From the NCBI RefSeq assembly GCF_014204795.1, contig NZ_JACHMB010000001.1, forward strand, positions 12,118,501 to 12,182,500: DNA of 64,000 bases, given 5' to 3'. The notes beneath the pieces were generated by a model that saw nothing but the letters and a program-made list of their open reading frames with translations, was not told where the DNA came from and made no database searches. This DNA is from Nonomuraea jabiensis (GTDB lineage: Bacteria > Actinomycetota > Actinomycetes > Streptosporangiales > Streptosporangiaceae). The position numbers and the translations under genes were made by a program. Below, one piece after another: positions 48,625 to 56,831 of this stretch (positions within the stretch are counted from its first letter, which is position 1; each line of letters starts with the position of its first letter).

Positions 48625-49773
48625 CTAGCGGTGTGCCAGCAGGGGTGCGTGGTGGTCCGTTCCGGAAGGGCCGTCGGGGTCGGCGTGGACGGTGGCGGCG
48701 CTCAGTTTCGGCAGGTCGTGAATCAGCCGATGCTCGGCCTCCACCGCCACGGCGTGCGCCTCGACGAGGGACAGCTCATGATCGACCTGGATCTCCACCT
48801 CGGCGCGCATCGCGTGGCCGATCCAGCGCAGCCGTACGGACCCCACCCGCCTGACGCCGGGCACCGCGGACAGGATCTGCTCGGCCCGCTCGACCAGGGC
48901 GGGGTCGACGGCGTCCATGAGCCGGTGGTAGATCTCGCGGGCGGCGTCGCGCAGCACGAAGCAGATGGCCACGGTGATCAGCAGGCCCACGATCGGGTCA
49001 GCGATGGGGAAGCCCAGCGCGGCGCCGCCGGCGCCGAGGAGGACGGCCAGCGAGGTGAAGCCGTCGGTACGCGCGTGCAGCCCGTCGGCCACCAGGGCGG
49101 CCGAGCCGATCTCGCGGCCGACGGAGATCCGGTAGCGGGCCACGAGCTCGTTGCCCAGGAAGCCGACGAACCCGGCGCCGGCCACCCAGGCGAGCGCCTC
49201 GACGTTCTGCGGATCGATGAGCCGCTTGACCGCCTCGTAGCCCGCGAAGGCGGCCGAGGCGGTGATGAGCAGCACGATGACGATGCCGGCCAGGTCCTCG
49301 GCCCGCCCGTATCCGTAGGTGAAGCGGCGGGTGGCCATCCGCCGGCCGACCGAGAACGCGATCGCCAGCGGGACGGCGGTCAGCGCGTCGGCGAAGTTGT
49401 GCAGGGTGTCGCCGAGCAGGGCCACCGACCCGGAGAAGGCGACGATGACCGCCTGGGCCACGGCGGTGACCATGAGCGCGGCGAACGAGATGGCCAGCAC
49501 CCGCATGCCGCGGCTGCTGGATTCCAGCGCCGCGTCGGTCTTGTCCGCGCTGTCGTGGCTGTGCGGGGTGACCAGATGCTTGACCCCGGCGAGCGCCCGC
49601 TTGATCCCCCGATCGCGCCCATGCCCGTGTTCATGTCCGTGCCCGTGTCCATGCCCGTGTCCGTGTCCATGTCCGTGCCCGTGTCCATGTTCGTGCCCGT
49701 GTCCATGTTCGTGCCCGTGTCCATGTTCGTGCCCGTGTCCATGCCCGTGTCCGTGTCCGTGCTGATCCGACAT
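48625..49773 (-). CDS. Cation diffusion facilitator (CzcD/ZitB-type) with His-rich N-terminus
   Basis: A 382-residue exporter. Residues 1-52 are a run of His-Gly/His-Glu dipeptides (over twenty His) that can bind metal. Six transmembrane helices follow (about 92-290) with metal-site motifs LLGDTLHNFADAL and ADGLHARTDGFTS (HxxxD pairs on helices 2 and 5), then a cytoplasmic ferredoxin-like domain (about 295-375). It expels Zn2+ (perhaps Co2+, Ni2+ or Cd2+) in exchange for protons. ATG 49773 follows AAGGAGGG. It is divergent from an ArsR-type sensor with a complete zinc-site signature, a natural control pair. Confidence 0.92.
   Translation of the reverse strand: MSDQHGHGHGHGHGHEHGHGHEHGHGHEHGHGHGHGHGHGHGHGHGHEHGHGRDRGIKRALAGVKHLVTPHSHDSADKTDAALESSSRGMRVLAISFAALMVTAVAQAVIVAFSGSVALLGDTLHNFADALTAVPLAIAFSVGRRMATRRFTYGYGRAEDLAGIVIVLLITASAAFAGYEAVKRLIDPQNVEALAWVAGAGFVGFLGNELVARYRISVGREIGSAALVADGLHARTDGFTSLAVLLGAGGAALGFPIADPIVGLLITVAICFVLRDAAREIYHRLMDAVDPALVERAEQILSAVPGVRRVGSVRLRWIGHAMRAEVEIQVDHELSLVEAHAVAVEAEHRLIHDLPKLSAATVHADPDGPSGTDHHAPLLAHR
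49622..49762 (-). repeat. His-coding tandem repeat in the CDF gene
   Basis: The region is built of CATG(T/C)CCGTG-type blocks. An 18-bp unit TGCCCGTGTCCATGTTCG is repeated three times in a row at 49676-49729. It encodes the HGHGHE/HGHGHG chain. Such repeats expand and shrink easily, so the number of histidines probably varies. Confidence 0.88.
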
Positions 49774-49821
49774 GTCCACCCTCCTTGCCCGAAGTCACCC
49801 TGCCCGGCATCATATGTAGTC

Positions 49822-50178
49822 ATGTACGCACGCGACAACGAATCAGGTGCCAACCCTGTGCAGGAGCAACCCACTGACAAGCAGGTCAGCGCGGCTGTCG
49901 ACGCGTTCCGCCTGCTCAGCGACGGCACGCGGTTGCGGCTGATGTGGCTGCTGTCGTCCGGCGAGTACGACGTCACCAGCCTCGCCGAGGCGATCGCCGT
50001 CGCGCGCCCCTCGGTCTCGCAGCACCTGGCGAAACTCCGCTTCGCCGGTCTGGTGGAGACGCGCAGGGACGGGCGTCGCGTGCTGTACCGGGCACGTGAC
50101 GCCCACGTCCGCTCGCTCATCAAGGAGGCCCTCTTCCACGCCGACCACGAGGTGTCGGGCATCCCCCGGCACGATTGA
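49822..50178 (+). CDS. ArsR/SmtB-family metal sensor, CzrA/NmtR-like
   Basis: A 118-residue winged-helix repressor: RLLSDGTRLRLMWLLSSGEY and recognition helix RPSVSQHLAKLRFAGLV. The last helix has D93-A-H95 and H106-A-D-H109, exactly the D-x-H-x10-H-x2-H alpha-5 site of CzrA/SmtB-type Zn, Co and Ni sensors. No alpha-3 cysteines are present, so it is not an arsenic or cadmium sensor of the CxC kind. No clear ribosome site precedes ATG 49822, so it may be leaderless. It is divergent from the CDF exporter, which it should derepress when metal binds. Confidence 0.92.
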   Translation: MYARDNESGANPVQEQPTDKQVSAAVDAFRLLSDGTRLRLMWLLSSGEYDVTSLAEAIAVARPSVSQHLAKLRFAGLVETRRDGRRVLYRARDAHVRSLIKEALFHADHEVSGIPRHD

Positions 50179-50197
50179 CCGACCCCGACTGCACGGG

Positions 50198-50228
50198 TTG
50201 CATTCGGTACCTGGGTACAGGTTTACCG
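50198..50228 (+). promoter_or_regulatory. MerR-type promoter with 19-bp spacer
   Basis: TTGCAT (50198-50203) and TTACCG (50223-50228) are separated by 19 bases that contain the dyad GTACC-TG-GGTAC (50207-50218 region). Geometry and dyad match mercury- and copper-type MerR promoters. The -10 box ends seven bases before ATG 50236, so the message is probably leaderless. Confidence 0.75.
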
Positions 50229-50235
50229 TCGAGGC

Positions 50236-50601
50236 ATGACACGAGAGGCCATGCCCCTGGACCAGCAGTGGGTGCCGTCGGCGTGCACGCTGCCCACCGC
50301 CGAGCAGCCGCTTCGCGGAGCCGAGTTCGACGCGTTGTTCGCTGGGGCCGTACAGGCGGTCCACCGGCCGGGCCGCACCCGGCTGCGGCTCGATCTGCTC
50401 TTCGCTCCCGACAACGCCGCCCGAGCCGCGCAGCTGGCCGCCCGCGAGAGCGGCTGCTGCTCGTTCTTCACCTTCACCCTCACCATCGCGGACGGCACCC
50501 TGGGCCTGGAGGTCCAGGTACCCGAGCAGCACGTCAAGGTCCTCGACGCCCTGCAGGCGCGCGCCGAAGCAGGCCGGGTCGGCCTTGGAAGGCAGCCGTA
50601 G
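50236..50601 (+). CDS. Unknown protein with Cys pair, co-operonic with MerR
   Basis: A 121-residue soluble protein of alpha/beta look. It has a lone Cys in PSACTLPTAEQPL near the N-terminus and a conserved-looking SGCCSFFTFTLTI in the middle. The opening CTLP/EQPLRGAEFDALFA and the closing EQHVKVLDALQARA resemble proteins often found beside actinobacterial MerR genes. Cysteines and context suggest binding or sensing of a soft metal, but no enzyme motif is visible. It is first in the operon with the MerR gene 28 bp downstream and driven by the 19-bp-spacer promoter. Confidence 0.7.
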   Translation: MTREAMPLDQQWVPSACTLPTAEQPLRGAEFDALFAGAVQAVHRPGRTRLRLDLLFAPDNAARAAQLAARESGCCSFFTFTLTIADGTLGLEVQVPEQHVKVLDALQARAEAGRVGLGRQP

Positions 50602-50628
50602 CAGCACATCCATCGGGAGCAGCAAGAC

Positions 50629-51228
50629 ATGACGCGGCAGACCGAACCCGTCCACCTGCGCACCGGGCAAGTAGCCGAGCTCGCCGGGGTCAACATCCAG
50701 ACCCTGCGCTACTACGAGCGCCGAGGCCTGATCGCCAAGCCGCACCGGACCCTCGGCGGGCATCGCGCCTACTCACCCGAGACGGTCACCTTGCTGAGAG
50801 TGATCAAAGCCGCCCAGCGGCTCGGCTTCACCCTGGAGGAGGTGGCTGAGCTGCTGGAGGCGGGACGGCGCAGCCACCCCAGCCCTGACCTGCGAGAGCG
50901 GGCGAAGGCCAAGAGGGCCGAGATAGAGCGCAAGATCGCCGACCTGACCACCATCCGGGACACGCTCGGGCAGGTGGTCGCCGCCCGCTGCACCAGTCTG
51001 ATGGATTGCACCTGCCCCGGCTGCCCGCTGCCGTATGCCGAACTCACCGAGAAGGAACGCCCCGGTGGTCCCTCACGCGAGTACGCGCGCCGCGCCGGAG
51101 CGCCGGTCAGCCAGGCGACGGCCGAACCGCTGCAGGGGCCGCTCGACGAATCGGTGGCTCAGCCAGCTGGCCGGCAGGAGCACGCCGAGGAAGAGCACGC
51201 TGACGCCGATCTGCATGGGCAGTGGTGA
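50629..51228 (+). CDS. MerR family regulator, mercury/heavy-metal type
   Basis: A 199-residue frame. The winged helix (RTGQVAELAGVNIQTLRYYE, then IAKPHRTLGGHRAYSP) and dimer helix (about 80-120) are followed by CTSLMDCTCPGCPLPY, a cluster of four cysteines of the kind that binds soft metals. The family-like part ends near residue 140. The last 50 or so residues (APVSQATAEPLQGPLDESVA onward) read through DNA that codes the end of the convergent acyltransferase, so the natural stop has probably been lost. It should activate its own operon through the promoter at 50198. Confidence 0.82.
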   Translation: MTRQTEPVHLRTGQVAELAGVNIQTLRYYERRGLIAKPHRTLGGHRAYSPETVTLLRVIKAAQRLGFTLEEVAELLEAGRRSHPSPDLRERAKAKRAEIERKIADLTTIRDTLGQVVAARCTSLMDCTCPGCPLPYAELTEKERPGGPSREYARRAGAPVSQATAEPLQGPLDESVAQPAGRQEHAEEEHADADLHGQW

Positions 51229-52275
51229 CCAGCGCATCTCCCCTGCCAGTTGCATGACGACGAGCAGGATCGGCAGGTGCACCAGGTAGAGGGAGTAGCT
51301 GATCGTTCCGAGCCAGGTGAGGAGGGCGGGCACGCGGCGGTTGCGCCAGGCCATGCCGGCGGCGAAGGTGGCGCCCGCCAGGACGACGGTCAGGCTCCAC
51401 ACCTCAGGCTGGACCCACCACCATCCCGCGTTGATCGCCCACAGAGGCGTCGCCGTCACCAGGGCGGCGGCCACGGCCACCGGCCACAGCCGGCCGTCGC
51501 CGCGCTCCCACCGGCGAATCGCCGTACCGGCGAACATGACCGCGAGGATCCCGGCGGCGAACCACGGGACCCGGCTGCTCACCAGGACCAGAGCCAGCGC
51601 CATGACGCCCAGCACGCATGACCCGGCCGTGACCGCGCGTCCGGAGATCACACCCACCAGGCCGACGACGAACACCGCGAACGACAGCCAGGCCAGCCAC
51701 CCGCCCGACAGCGGCGCGCCGGACAGGACCAGGCCGGTCACGGCACAGATCAGCCCGAACAGGACCGGCAGCAGCGCGCAGCGATCACGCACGCCCGTCA
51801 CGAACAGCGCGGCGACCAGCAGGTAGAAGACCATCTCGTACGACAGCGTCCACATGGTGTTCAGCACGCCGGCCGCGCCGATCGCGTCCATCAGCATCGT
51901 CGCGTGCGCGACCACCGACGCGGCCTCCCTGGGCACCTCCTCGCGTACGGGGATCCACCACGACAGGGCCAGCACCACGGCGATGACCAGGAGGTAGAGC
52001 GGATAGAGGCGGAAGAGGCGACCGATCCAGAAGGCGCGCACGCCGCCCCGCCGTTCCAGCGAGGCCGGGATGATGTACCCGCTGACCAGGAAGAAGACCA
52101 GCACGCCGTAGACGCCCAGATTGAACGAGGTAGGGCGTAACCAGGGCATGGCCCAGGTCGTCAGGTGCTCTCCCACGACCGCGAGCGCCCCGACGCCACG
52201 CAACGCATCCAGCCATGCCAGCCGGGCAGGCGCGGTATGCGCGGTTTGAGGAGCTTGTGGAGGGGCTGTCACCAT
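51073..52275 (-). CDS. Acyltransferase 3 family membrane protein (OafA-like)
   Basis: A 400-residue protein with about ten transmembrane helices. The opening RLAWLDALRGVGALAVVGEH carries the RGxxA motif and catalytic-type His of acyltransferase-3 proteins. The FFLVSGYIIPASLERR segment and the terminal FVERPLQRFGRRL are equally typical. These enzymes acetylate or acylate sugars of exported or surface glycans and antibiotics. It ends inside the opposite MerR frame (156-bp overlap) and begins 80 bp from the Kup gene's stop. The ATG at 52275 has little ribosome-site support. Confidence 0.9.
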   Translation of the reverse strand: MVTAPPQAPQTAHTAPARLAWLDALRGVGALAVVGEHLTTWAMPWLRPTSFNLGVYGVLVFFLVSGYIIPASLERRGGVRAFWIGRLFRLYPLYLLVIAVVLALSWWIPVREEVPREAASVVAHATMLMDAIGAAGVLNTMWTLSYEMVFYLLVAALFVTGVRDRCALLPVLFGLICAVTGLVLSGAPLSGGWLAWLSFAVFVVGLVGVISGRAVTAGSCVLGVMALALVLVSSRVPWFAAGILAVMFAGTAIRRWERGDGRLWPVAVAAALVTATPLWAINAGWWWVQPEVWSLTVVLAGATFAAGMAWRNRRVPALLTWLGTISYSLYLVHLPILLVVMQLAGEMRWSPLPMQIGVSVLFLGVLLPASWLSHRFVERPLQRFGRRLADRRSGAARVLA

Positions 52276-52354
52276 ATGTCAAACGTATCGGAGCGCTCAT
52301 CCACCGGCTGACACATCGTCACCGTGAACCTCGCGGTCCACCGCCGCGTCGGCG

Positions 52355-54310
52355 CTATACCTCGATCTGCGAGCCCATGATGACCGTGCGGTCGCGGGGC
52401 AGGCCGAAGTACTCGGCGGCGTCGGCGGTGATGTACGAGGTGGCGATGAACAGCCGCTTGCGCCATGGCGCCATCGTCGGAGCCGTCCCACGCCGGAGCT
52501 CGACCTTCGACAGGAAGTAGGACGCCTGGTCGAGCCGCAGCCGGCCCTCGGTCATGGCCGGGTCGAGCAGCGCGAGCGCGCCGAGCACGTCCGGGGTCTC
52601 CATGTAGCCGAAGCGGGCGGTGATGTGGAAGATCCCGTCGTCGGCGTAGCCGAGGTCGTCGACGGCGATGCGCCGGCCGGCCGGAACGCGGGGCACGGGC
52701 TCGGTCTCGATGGACATGATCAGGACGTGCTCGTGCCGGACGTGGTTGTGCTCGACGTTGGCCCGCATGGCCAGCGGCGCCGTTCGCTTGCCGCGATTGA
52801 GGAAGACGGCCGCGCCGGGGACGCGTCGCGTCGGCGCCTTCCCGGTGCGGAGCCGGTCGATGAACTCGCGCAGCGACCCTTCCCGCCGTTCGCGCTCCGC
52901 GGTGACGATCTCGCGGCCCCGTTGCCAGGTGGTCATGACGGTGAACGCGGTCAGGCCGATCAGCAGCGGCAGCCAGGCGCCGTGGACGAGCTTGGTCAGG
53001 TTGGCCGCGACGAACAGCAGGTCCACCGCCAGCAGCACGGTCGCGCCGAGGCTGATGATCCAGACCGGGGTGCCCCACTTCGCGCGCGCCACGTAGAAGA
53101 ACAGCAAGGTCGTGATGGTGATCGTCCCGGTCACCGCCATGCCGAACGCGAAGGCCAGCGCCGTGGAGCTGCGGAAGGCGAAGACCAAGGTGAGCACCGA
53201 GACCATCAGCAGCCAGTTGATCCAGGGGACGTAGATCTGGCCCATGGTGGACTCGGAGGTGTGCGCGATCCGCAGCCGCGGCAGGTACCCGAGCTGCGCG
53301 GCCTGGGACGCGACCGAGTACGCGCCCGTGATCACCGCCTGGGACGCGATCACGGTCGCCGCCGTGGCCAGCAGGACCGTCGGCAGCCGCCCCCAGCCGG
53401 GGACGAGCAGGAAGAACGGGCTGCTGATGTTGGCCGGATCGGCGAGGATCAGCGCGCCCTGGCCGAGATAGCTGAGAACGCACGCGGGGAACACGAGGAT
53501 CAGCCAGGCGCGGTTGATCGACCGCCGGCCGAAGTGCCCCATGTCGGCGTACAACGCCTCGGCGCCGGTCACCGCGAGCACGACCGCCGCCAGGGAGAAG
53601 AAGGCGACGCCGAAATGACCGGTCAGGAAGCCGATCGCGTAGGTCGGCGACAGCGCCTTGAGGATGTCCGGGTGATCGGCGATGCCGGCCACGCCGCACG
53701 CGCCGATGGTCACGAACCAGACGATCATCACGGGCCCGAACACCCGCCCGACCGCCGCGGTCCCCCGGCGTTGCACCAGGAACAGCAGCACGATGATCAT
53801 CGCGGTGATCGGCACGACAAGGTCCGCCAGTGACGGCTCGACGACCTTGAGCCCTTCGACCGCGGACAGCACCGAGATCGCCGGGGTGATCATGCTGTCC
53901 CCGAAGAACAGGGAGGCACCGAAGATGCCCAGCGCCGCCAGCACGGCGGCGGCCCGCCGGCCCCGCTGCGCGCTCCACCGCCGCAGCAGCGTGATCAGCG
54001 CCATGATGCCGCCTTCGCCGTCGTTGTCGGCGCGCATCGCCAGCAGCACGTAGGTGACCGTGACGATGATCATCACTGACCAGAACACCAGCGACACCAC
54101 CCCGAACACGTTCTGCGTGCTGACCGGGACGGGATGCGGGTCGCTCGGATTGAACACCGTCTGCAGGGTGTAGATGGGGCTGGTCCCGATGTCGCCGAAC
54201 ACCACGCCGAGCGCACCGACCACCAACGCGAGCCGCACCGCGTCGCGCGCGCCCGGCCCGCGAGCCGCCGGCGGCCCTTCCGGCTCGGGCACAGGCCGGC
54301 GATCGCTCAC
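52355..54310 (-). CDS. kup: Kup-type potassium uptake protein
   Basis: A 651-residue member of the KUP/HAK/KT family: about twelve transmembrane helices in residues 20-455 with VVGALGVVFGDIGTSPIYTL, FGDSMITPAISVLSAVEGLK and GAEALYADMGHFGRR, followed by a cytoplasmic domain of about 190 residues. It imports K+ with protons. The start chosen is GTG 54310, eight bases after GGAGGAG; ATG 54328 would include that site. I looked upstream for a ydaO (c-di-AMP) riboswitch, common before actinobacterial K+ genes, and saw none. Confidence 0.93.
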   Translation of the reverse strand: MSDRRPVPEPEGPPAARGPGARDAVRLALVVGALGVVFGDIGTSPIYTLQTVFNPSDPHPVPVSTQNVFGVVSLVFWSVMIIVTVTYVLLAMRADNDGEGGIMALITLLRRWSAQRGRRAAAVLAALGIFGASLFFGDSMITPAISVLSAVEGLKVVEPSLADLVVPITAMIIVLLFLVQRRGTAAVGRVFGPVMIVWFVTIGACGVAGIADHPDILKALSPTYAIGFLTGHFGVAFFSLAAVVLAVTGAEALYADMGHFGRRSINRAWLILVFPACVLSYLGQGALILADPANISSPFFLLVPGWGRLPTVLLATAATVIASQAVITGAYSVASQAAQLGYLPRLRIAHTSESTMGQIYVPWINWLLMVSVLTLVFAFRSSTALAFAFGMAVTGTITITTLLFFYVARAKWGTPVWIISLGATVLLAVDLLFVAANLTKLVHGAWLPLLIGLTAFTVMTTWQRGREIVTAERERREGSLREFIDRLRTGKAPTRRVPGAAVFLNRGKRTAPLAMRANVEHNHVRHEHVLIMSIETEPVPRVPAGRRIAVDDLGYADDGIFHITARFGYMETPDVLGALALLDPAMTEGRLRLDQASYFLSKVELRRGTAPTMAPWRKRLFIATSYITADAAEYFGLPRDRTVIMGSQIEV

Positions 54311-54428
54311 GACGCTTCTCCTCCGCATGGGCTGCTGCGCCGAACGGTACCGCGTCGGTCAGTTGCCGCACGTGAGCGCGCGCCGACGCCGCACAGCAGG
54401 TGTCCGTCGACACCAGGTGTGCGGACTG

Positions 54429-55670
54429 TCAGTCGTCGATGGCCTGGTAGAGGGTGGTCCAGAAGTCGTGGATGGCCCGCGCCGAATCCGGGGTGGACAT
54501 GCCGGTCTGGGTGAGCAGGATGCCGACGAGCTGGTGGTGCGGGTCGGCGTAGACGGTGGTGCCGCTGCCGCCGTCCCAGCCGAACTGGCCGACGGGGGCA
54601 TAGTCGCCGCGGTAGGTGCGCACCGCCATGCCGAAGCCCCAGCCGCCGTGCTGCCCCAGGCCGTACCCCCGATGGACGGAGTCGCGGCCGAAGGCCACTC
54701 GGGCGGCCAGCTGCTCGGGCGGAAGCTGGTTGGTGGTCATCAGCTCGACGGCGGCCCTGGACAGGATGCGTTCGCCGTCGTGAATCCCACCGCCCAGCAG
54801 CATGCGGAAGAAGGCGTGGTAGTCGTCGGCGGTGGAGTCGAGCCCTCCGCCGCCGGACTGGAACGCCGGGGGCGTGCTGTGGTGTCCCCCTTCGGCCGGG
54901 TCCTCCACGCGGAACTCTCCGGTCTGCCAGTCGGGGGCGTACAGCGGCGGCAGCCGGTCGATCTTGTCGGCGGGCACGTGGAAGCCGGTGTCCTTCATGC
55001 CCAGCGGGTCGAAGATGCGCTCGCGCAGGAACTCCTCGAACGACTGGCCGGTGACCCTGGCCACCAGCACGCCGAGCACGTCGTTGCCGATGTTGTAGAT
55101 CCACCGCTCGCCGGGCTGGCAGATCAGCGGCAACGTGCCGAGGCGGCGCATCCACTCATCCGGCTCCGGCGCGGGCAGCAGCCAGCCGTCCTCCTGGCCG
55201 TAGACACCCCGCTCGAAGAGAGCACCCATGATCGGGGTGCCCGGCGCGGTCATGTCCATGCCGAGCCCGTTGGTGGAGGTGAGCAGGTCCCGCACGCTGA
55301 TCGGCCGCCGCGCCGGCACCGTGTCGTCCAGCGGTCCGTCGGGCCGCGTCAGCACCTGCCGGTCGGCGAGCTCGGGCAGCCATGGATCCACCGGGTCGTC
55401 CAGCCGCAACCGGCACTCATCCACCAGCACCATCGCCGCCGCCGCCCCGACCGGCTTGGTCGTCGACGCCATCCGGAAGATGGTGTCGCGGCGCATCGGC
55501 GCGCCACCGTCATGGCGCATCGTCCCGAGCGCCTCGACATGCGTCTCCTCGCCCCGGCTGACCAGGGCGACCAGCCCAGGGATCTTCCCGGACTCGACAT
55601 GCCGCGCCAGCACCTCGCGCAGTCTGTCCAGCCCGGTCTTGGAGAAGCCGCTGTTGCCTTTTCCCACCAT
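54429..55670 (-). CDS. Serine hydrolase, class C beta-lactamase/esterase family
   Basis: A 413-residue protein with the catalytic S69-T-T-K72 (FRMASTTKP) and the Tyr-x-Asn-like YNIGN at the second motif. The third motif region is HGGWGFGMAV/HGG-like. No signal peptide is visible, so a cytoplasmic esterase such as EstB type is likelier than a true beta-lactamase. It is divergent from the IS30-HTH/MarR regulator across 220 bp filled with ATTGCAAT-like repeats, which strongly suggests control by that protein. Confidence 0.9.
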   Translation of the reverse strand: MVGKGNSGFSKTGLDRLREVLARHVESGKIPGLVALVSRGEETHVEALGTMRHDGGAPMRRDTIFRMASTTKPVGAAAAMVLVDECRLRLDDPVDPWLPELADRQVLTRPDGPLDDTVPARRPISVRDLLTSTNGLGMDMTAPGTPIMGALFERGVYGQEDGWLLPAPEPDEWMRRLGTLPLICQPGERWIYNIGNDVLGVLVARVTGQSFEEFLRERIFDPLGMKDTGFHVPADKIDRLPPLYAPDWQTGEFRVEDPAEGGHHSTPPAFQSGGGGLDSTADDYHAFFRMLLGGGIHDGERILSRAAVELMTTNQLPPEQLAARVAFGRDSVHRGYGLGQHGGWGFGMAVRTYRGDYAPVGQFGWDGGSGTTVYADPHHQLVGILLTQTGMSTPDSARAIHDFWTTLYQAIDD

Positions 55671-55720
55671 GATCTCCTTATCGACAGTTGTTCACGGATC
55701 TCTGAACATCTGCGACCGTA

Positions 55721-55844
55721 CATTGCATTCATTACTTGGTCAACGACGTATTCACGCTTTTAGAGGCGTCTATTGCAATGAATATGACACTGAATGCAAT
55801 GGGCGATCAAGGTAGGCATTGCAATGGGCTTCGAGTGAATGCAT
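55721..55844. promoter_or_regulatory. Array of ATTGCAAT/ATTGCATTCATT-type sites
   Basis: Five related sites lie in 124 bp: CATTGCATTCATT (55721-55733), TATTGCAATGAAT (55771-55783), TGAATGCAATGGG (55791-55803), CATTGCAATG (55817-55826, perfect palindrome) and TGAATGCAT (55836-55844). They fill the gap between the serine hydrolase and the HTH/MarR regulator and make it far more AT-rich than its surroundings. A multi-site operator is the simplest reading. Confidence 0.7.
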
Positions 55845-55890
55845 ACTGTGCGGCGGGCCGCGCATGCCGGCAGATGGGAGACGAGCACCG

Positions 55891-56619
55891 ATGCCCGGAG
55901 ACAGACTCACCAACGAGGACCGTCAGCACATCGCTGCGGGGCTGGCCGAGGGGCTCGGATTCGCGGAGATCGGCCGGCGTCTCGGGCGTCCCGCCTCGAC
56001 CATCATGCGGGAGGTCACCCGCAACGGCGGACCCGACGCGTACGGGGCGCAGCGGGCGCAGGAGGCCACCGAGCAGCGGGCGCGCCGGCGCAGGCAGGCC
56101 AAGCCTCCGGCGCCGCCGGTCGGCGACAGCAGCCATGGACGCGACCCCCAGGCGGTCCAGAACCTCACCGAATCCTTCGCCACGCTGCTCGAACAGCAGG
56201 GCATGCCCCGGATGGCGGCCAGGATGCTGGCCTGCCTCTATGTCACCGACTCCGGCACCCTCACCGCCGCCGACCTGGTCGAGCGGCTTCGCGTCAGCCC
56301 CGCGTCGATCTCGCAGACCGTCGCCTTCCTCGAACAGCAGGGCCTGCTCAGGCGAGAACGAGTTCCCGGCGGGCGCCGCGAGCGCTATGTCGTCGACGAC
56401 GAGCTCTGGGTCCGGTCCACCCTTGCGGCTCTGCGGATGAACGACAGCCTCGCCGCCGCGTCGCAGCGCGCGGCGGAGATCCTCGGGGCCGCGACCCCGG
56501 CCGGCGCCCGCTTCGGCGTCGCCGCCGAGTTCCTGCTCCTCGTGAGCGCGACCCTCGGGCAGGTCATGGAGCAGTGGCAGCAGAGCCAGGCCGACCGGAA
56601 GGCCGAGCACCAGCCATGA
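55891..56619 (+). CDS. Regulator fusing an IS30-type HTH to a MarR/GbsR domain
   Basis: A 242-residue protein. Residues about 4-60 (LTNEDRQHIAAGLAEGLGFA, EIGRRLGRPASTIMREVTRN) form the HTH_38 domain known from IS30 transposase N-termini. Residues about 105-230 are a GbsR/MarR-like winged helix (ARMLACLYVTDSGTLTAADL, with SPASISQTVAFLEQQGLL and a wing GRRERYVVDD). No transposase DDE domain exists. Two DNA-binding units in one chain match the many operator copies upstream. ATG 55891 follows GGGAGACGAG; the longer frame from 55819 would run through the operator array. It likely represses itself and the serine hydrolase. Confidence 0.85.
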   Translation: MPGDRLTNEDRQHIAAGLAEGLGFAEIGRRLGRPASTIMREVTRNGGPDAYGAQRAQEATEQRARRRRQAKPPAPPVGDSSHGRDPQAVQNLTESFATLLEQQGMPRMAARMLACLYVTDSGTLTAADLVERLRVSPASISQTVAFLEQQGLLRRERVPGGRRERYVVDDELWVRSTLAALRMNDSLAAASQRAAEILGAATPAGARFGVAAEFLLLVSATLGQVMEQWQQSQADRKAEHQP

Positions 56620-56620
56620 T

Positions 56621-56689
56621 CTGCGGATGCCGTACGAGACCGCGGCCCGGGCCGCGGAGATCCTGGCGCTGAACGCCGAGGACGTCGAG
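56621..56689 (+). pseudogene. Fragment of a tyrosine recombinase (phage integrase)
   Basis: LRMPYETAARAAEILALNAEDVE matches the start of the catalytic domain of actinobacterial tyrosine recombinases, where the Arg of AARAAEIL is the first catalytic residue. The match covers only about 23 residues and then ends, with no NRR/KGG continuation. It starts directly at the stop of the HTH/MarR gene. It is a relic of a lost mobile element. The following 56690-56831 shows nothing else. Confidence 0.5.
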
Positions 56690-56831
56690 CACGGGCCCGC
56701 CCCCTCGGCTGCGTCGCGTCAGCCGCCATGTCAGCACCGCGACGGCCCGATATCAGCGCGGTCGGCGATCGTGAACGCCATGAACGCTTCAGCGACCGCG
56801 ACACCCGCCCGCCCCTTCCCGGGCTTGCGTC

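Noticed and set aside
49622..49762. Possible CRISPR-like array
   Set aside because: The repeats are contiguous, have no unique spacers and encode the His-rich tail of the CDF exporter.
54311..54428. ydaO-type c-di-AMP riboswitch before the Kup gene
   Set aside because: Only 118 bp lie between the genes, and I could not find the conserved purine-rich elements and pseudo-symmetric stems of that class.
54429..55670. True class C beta-lactamase (antibiotic resistance)
   Set aside because: No signal peptide and esterase-like surroundings; only the SxxK and Tyr motifs are shared.
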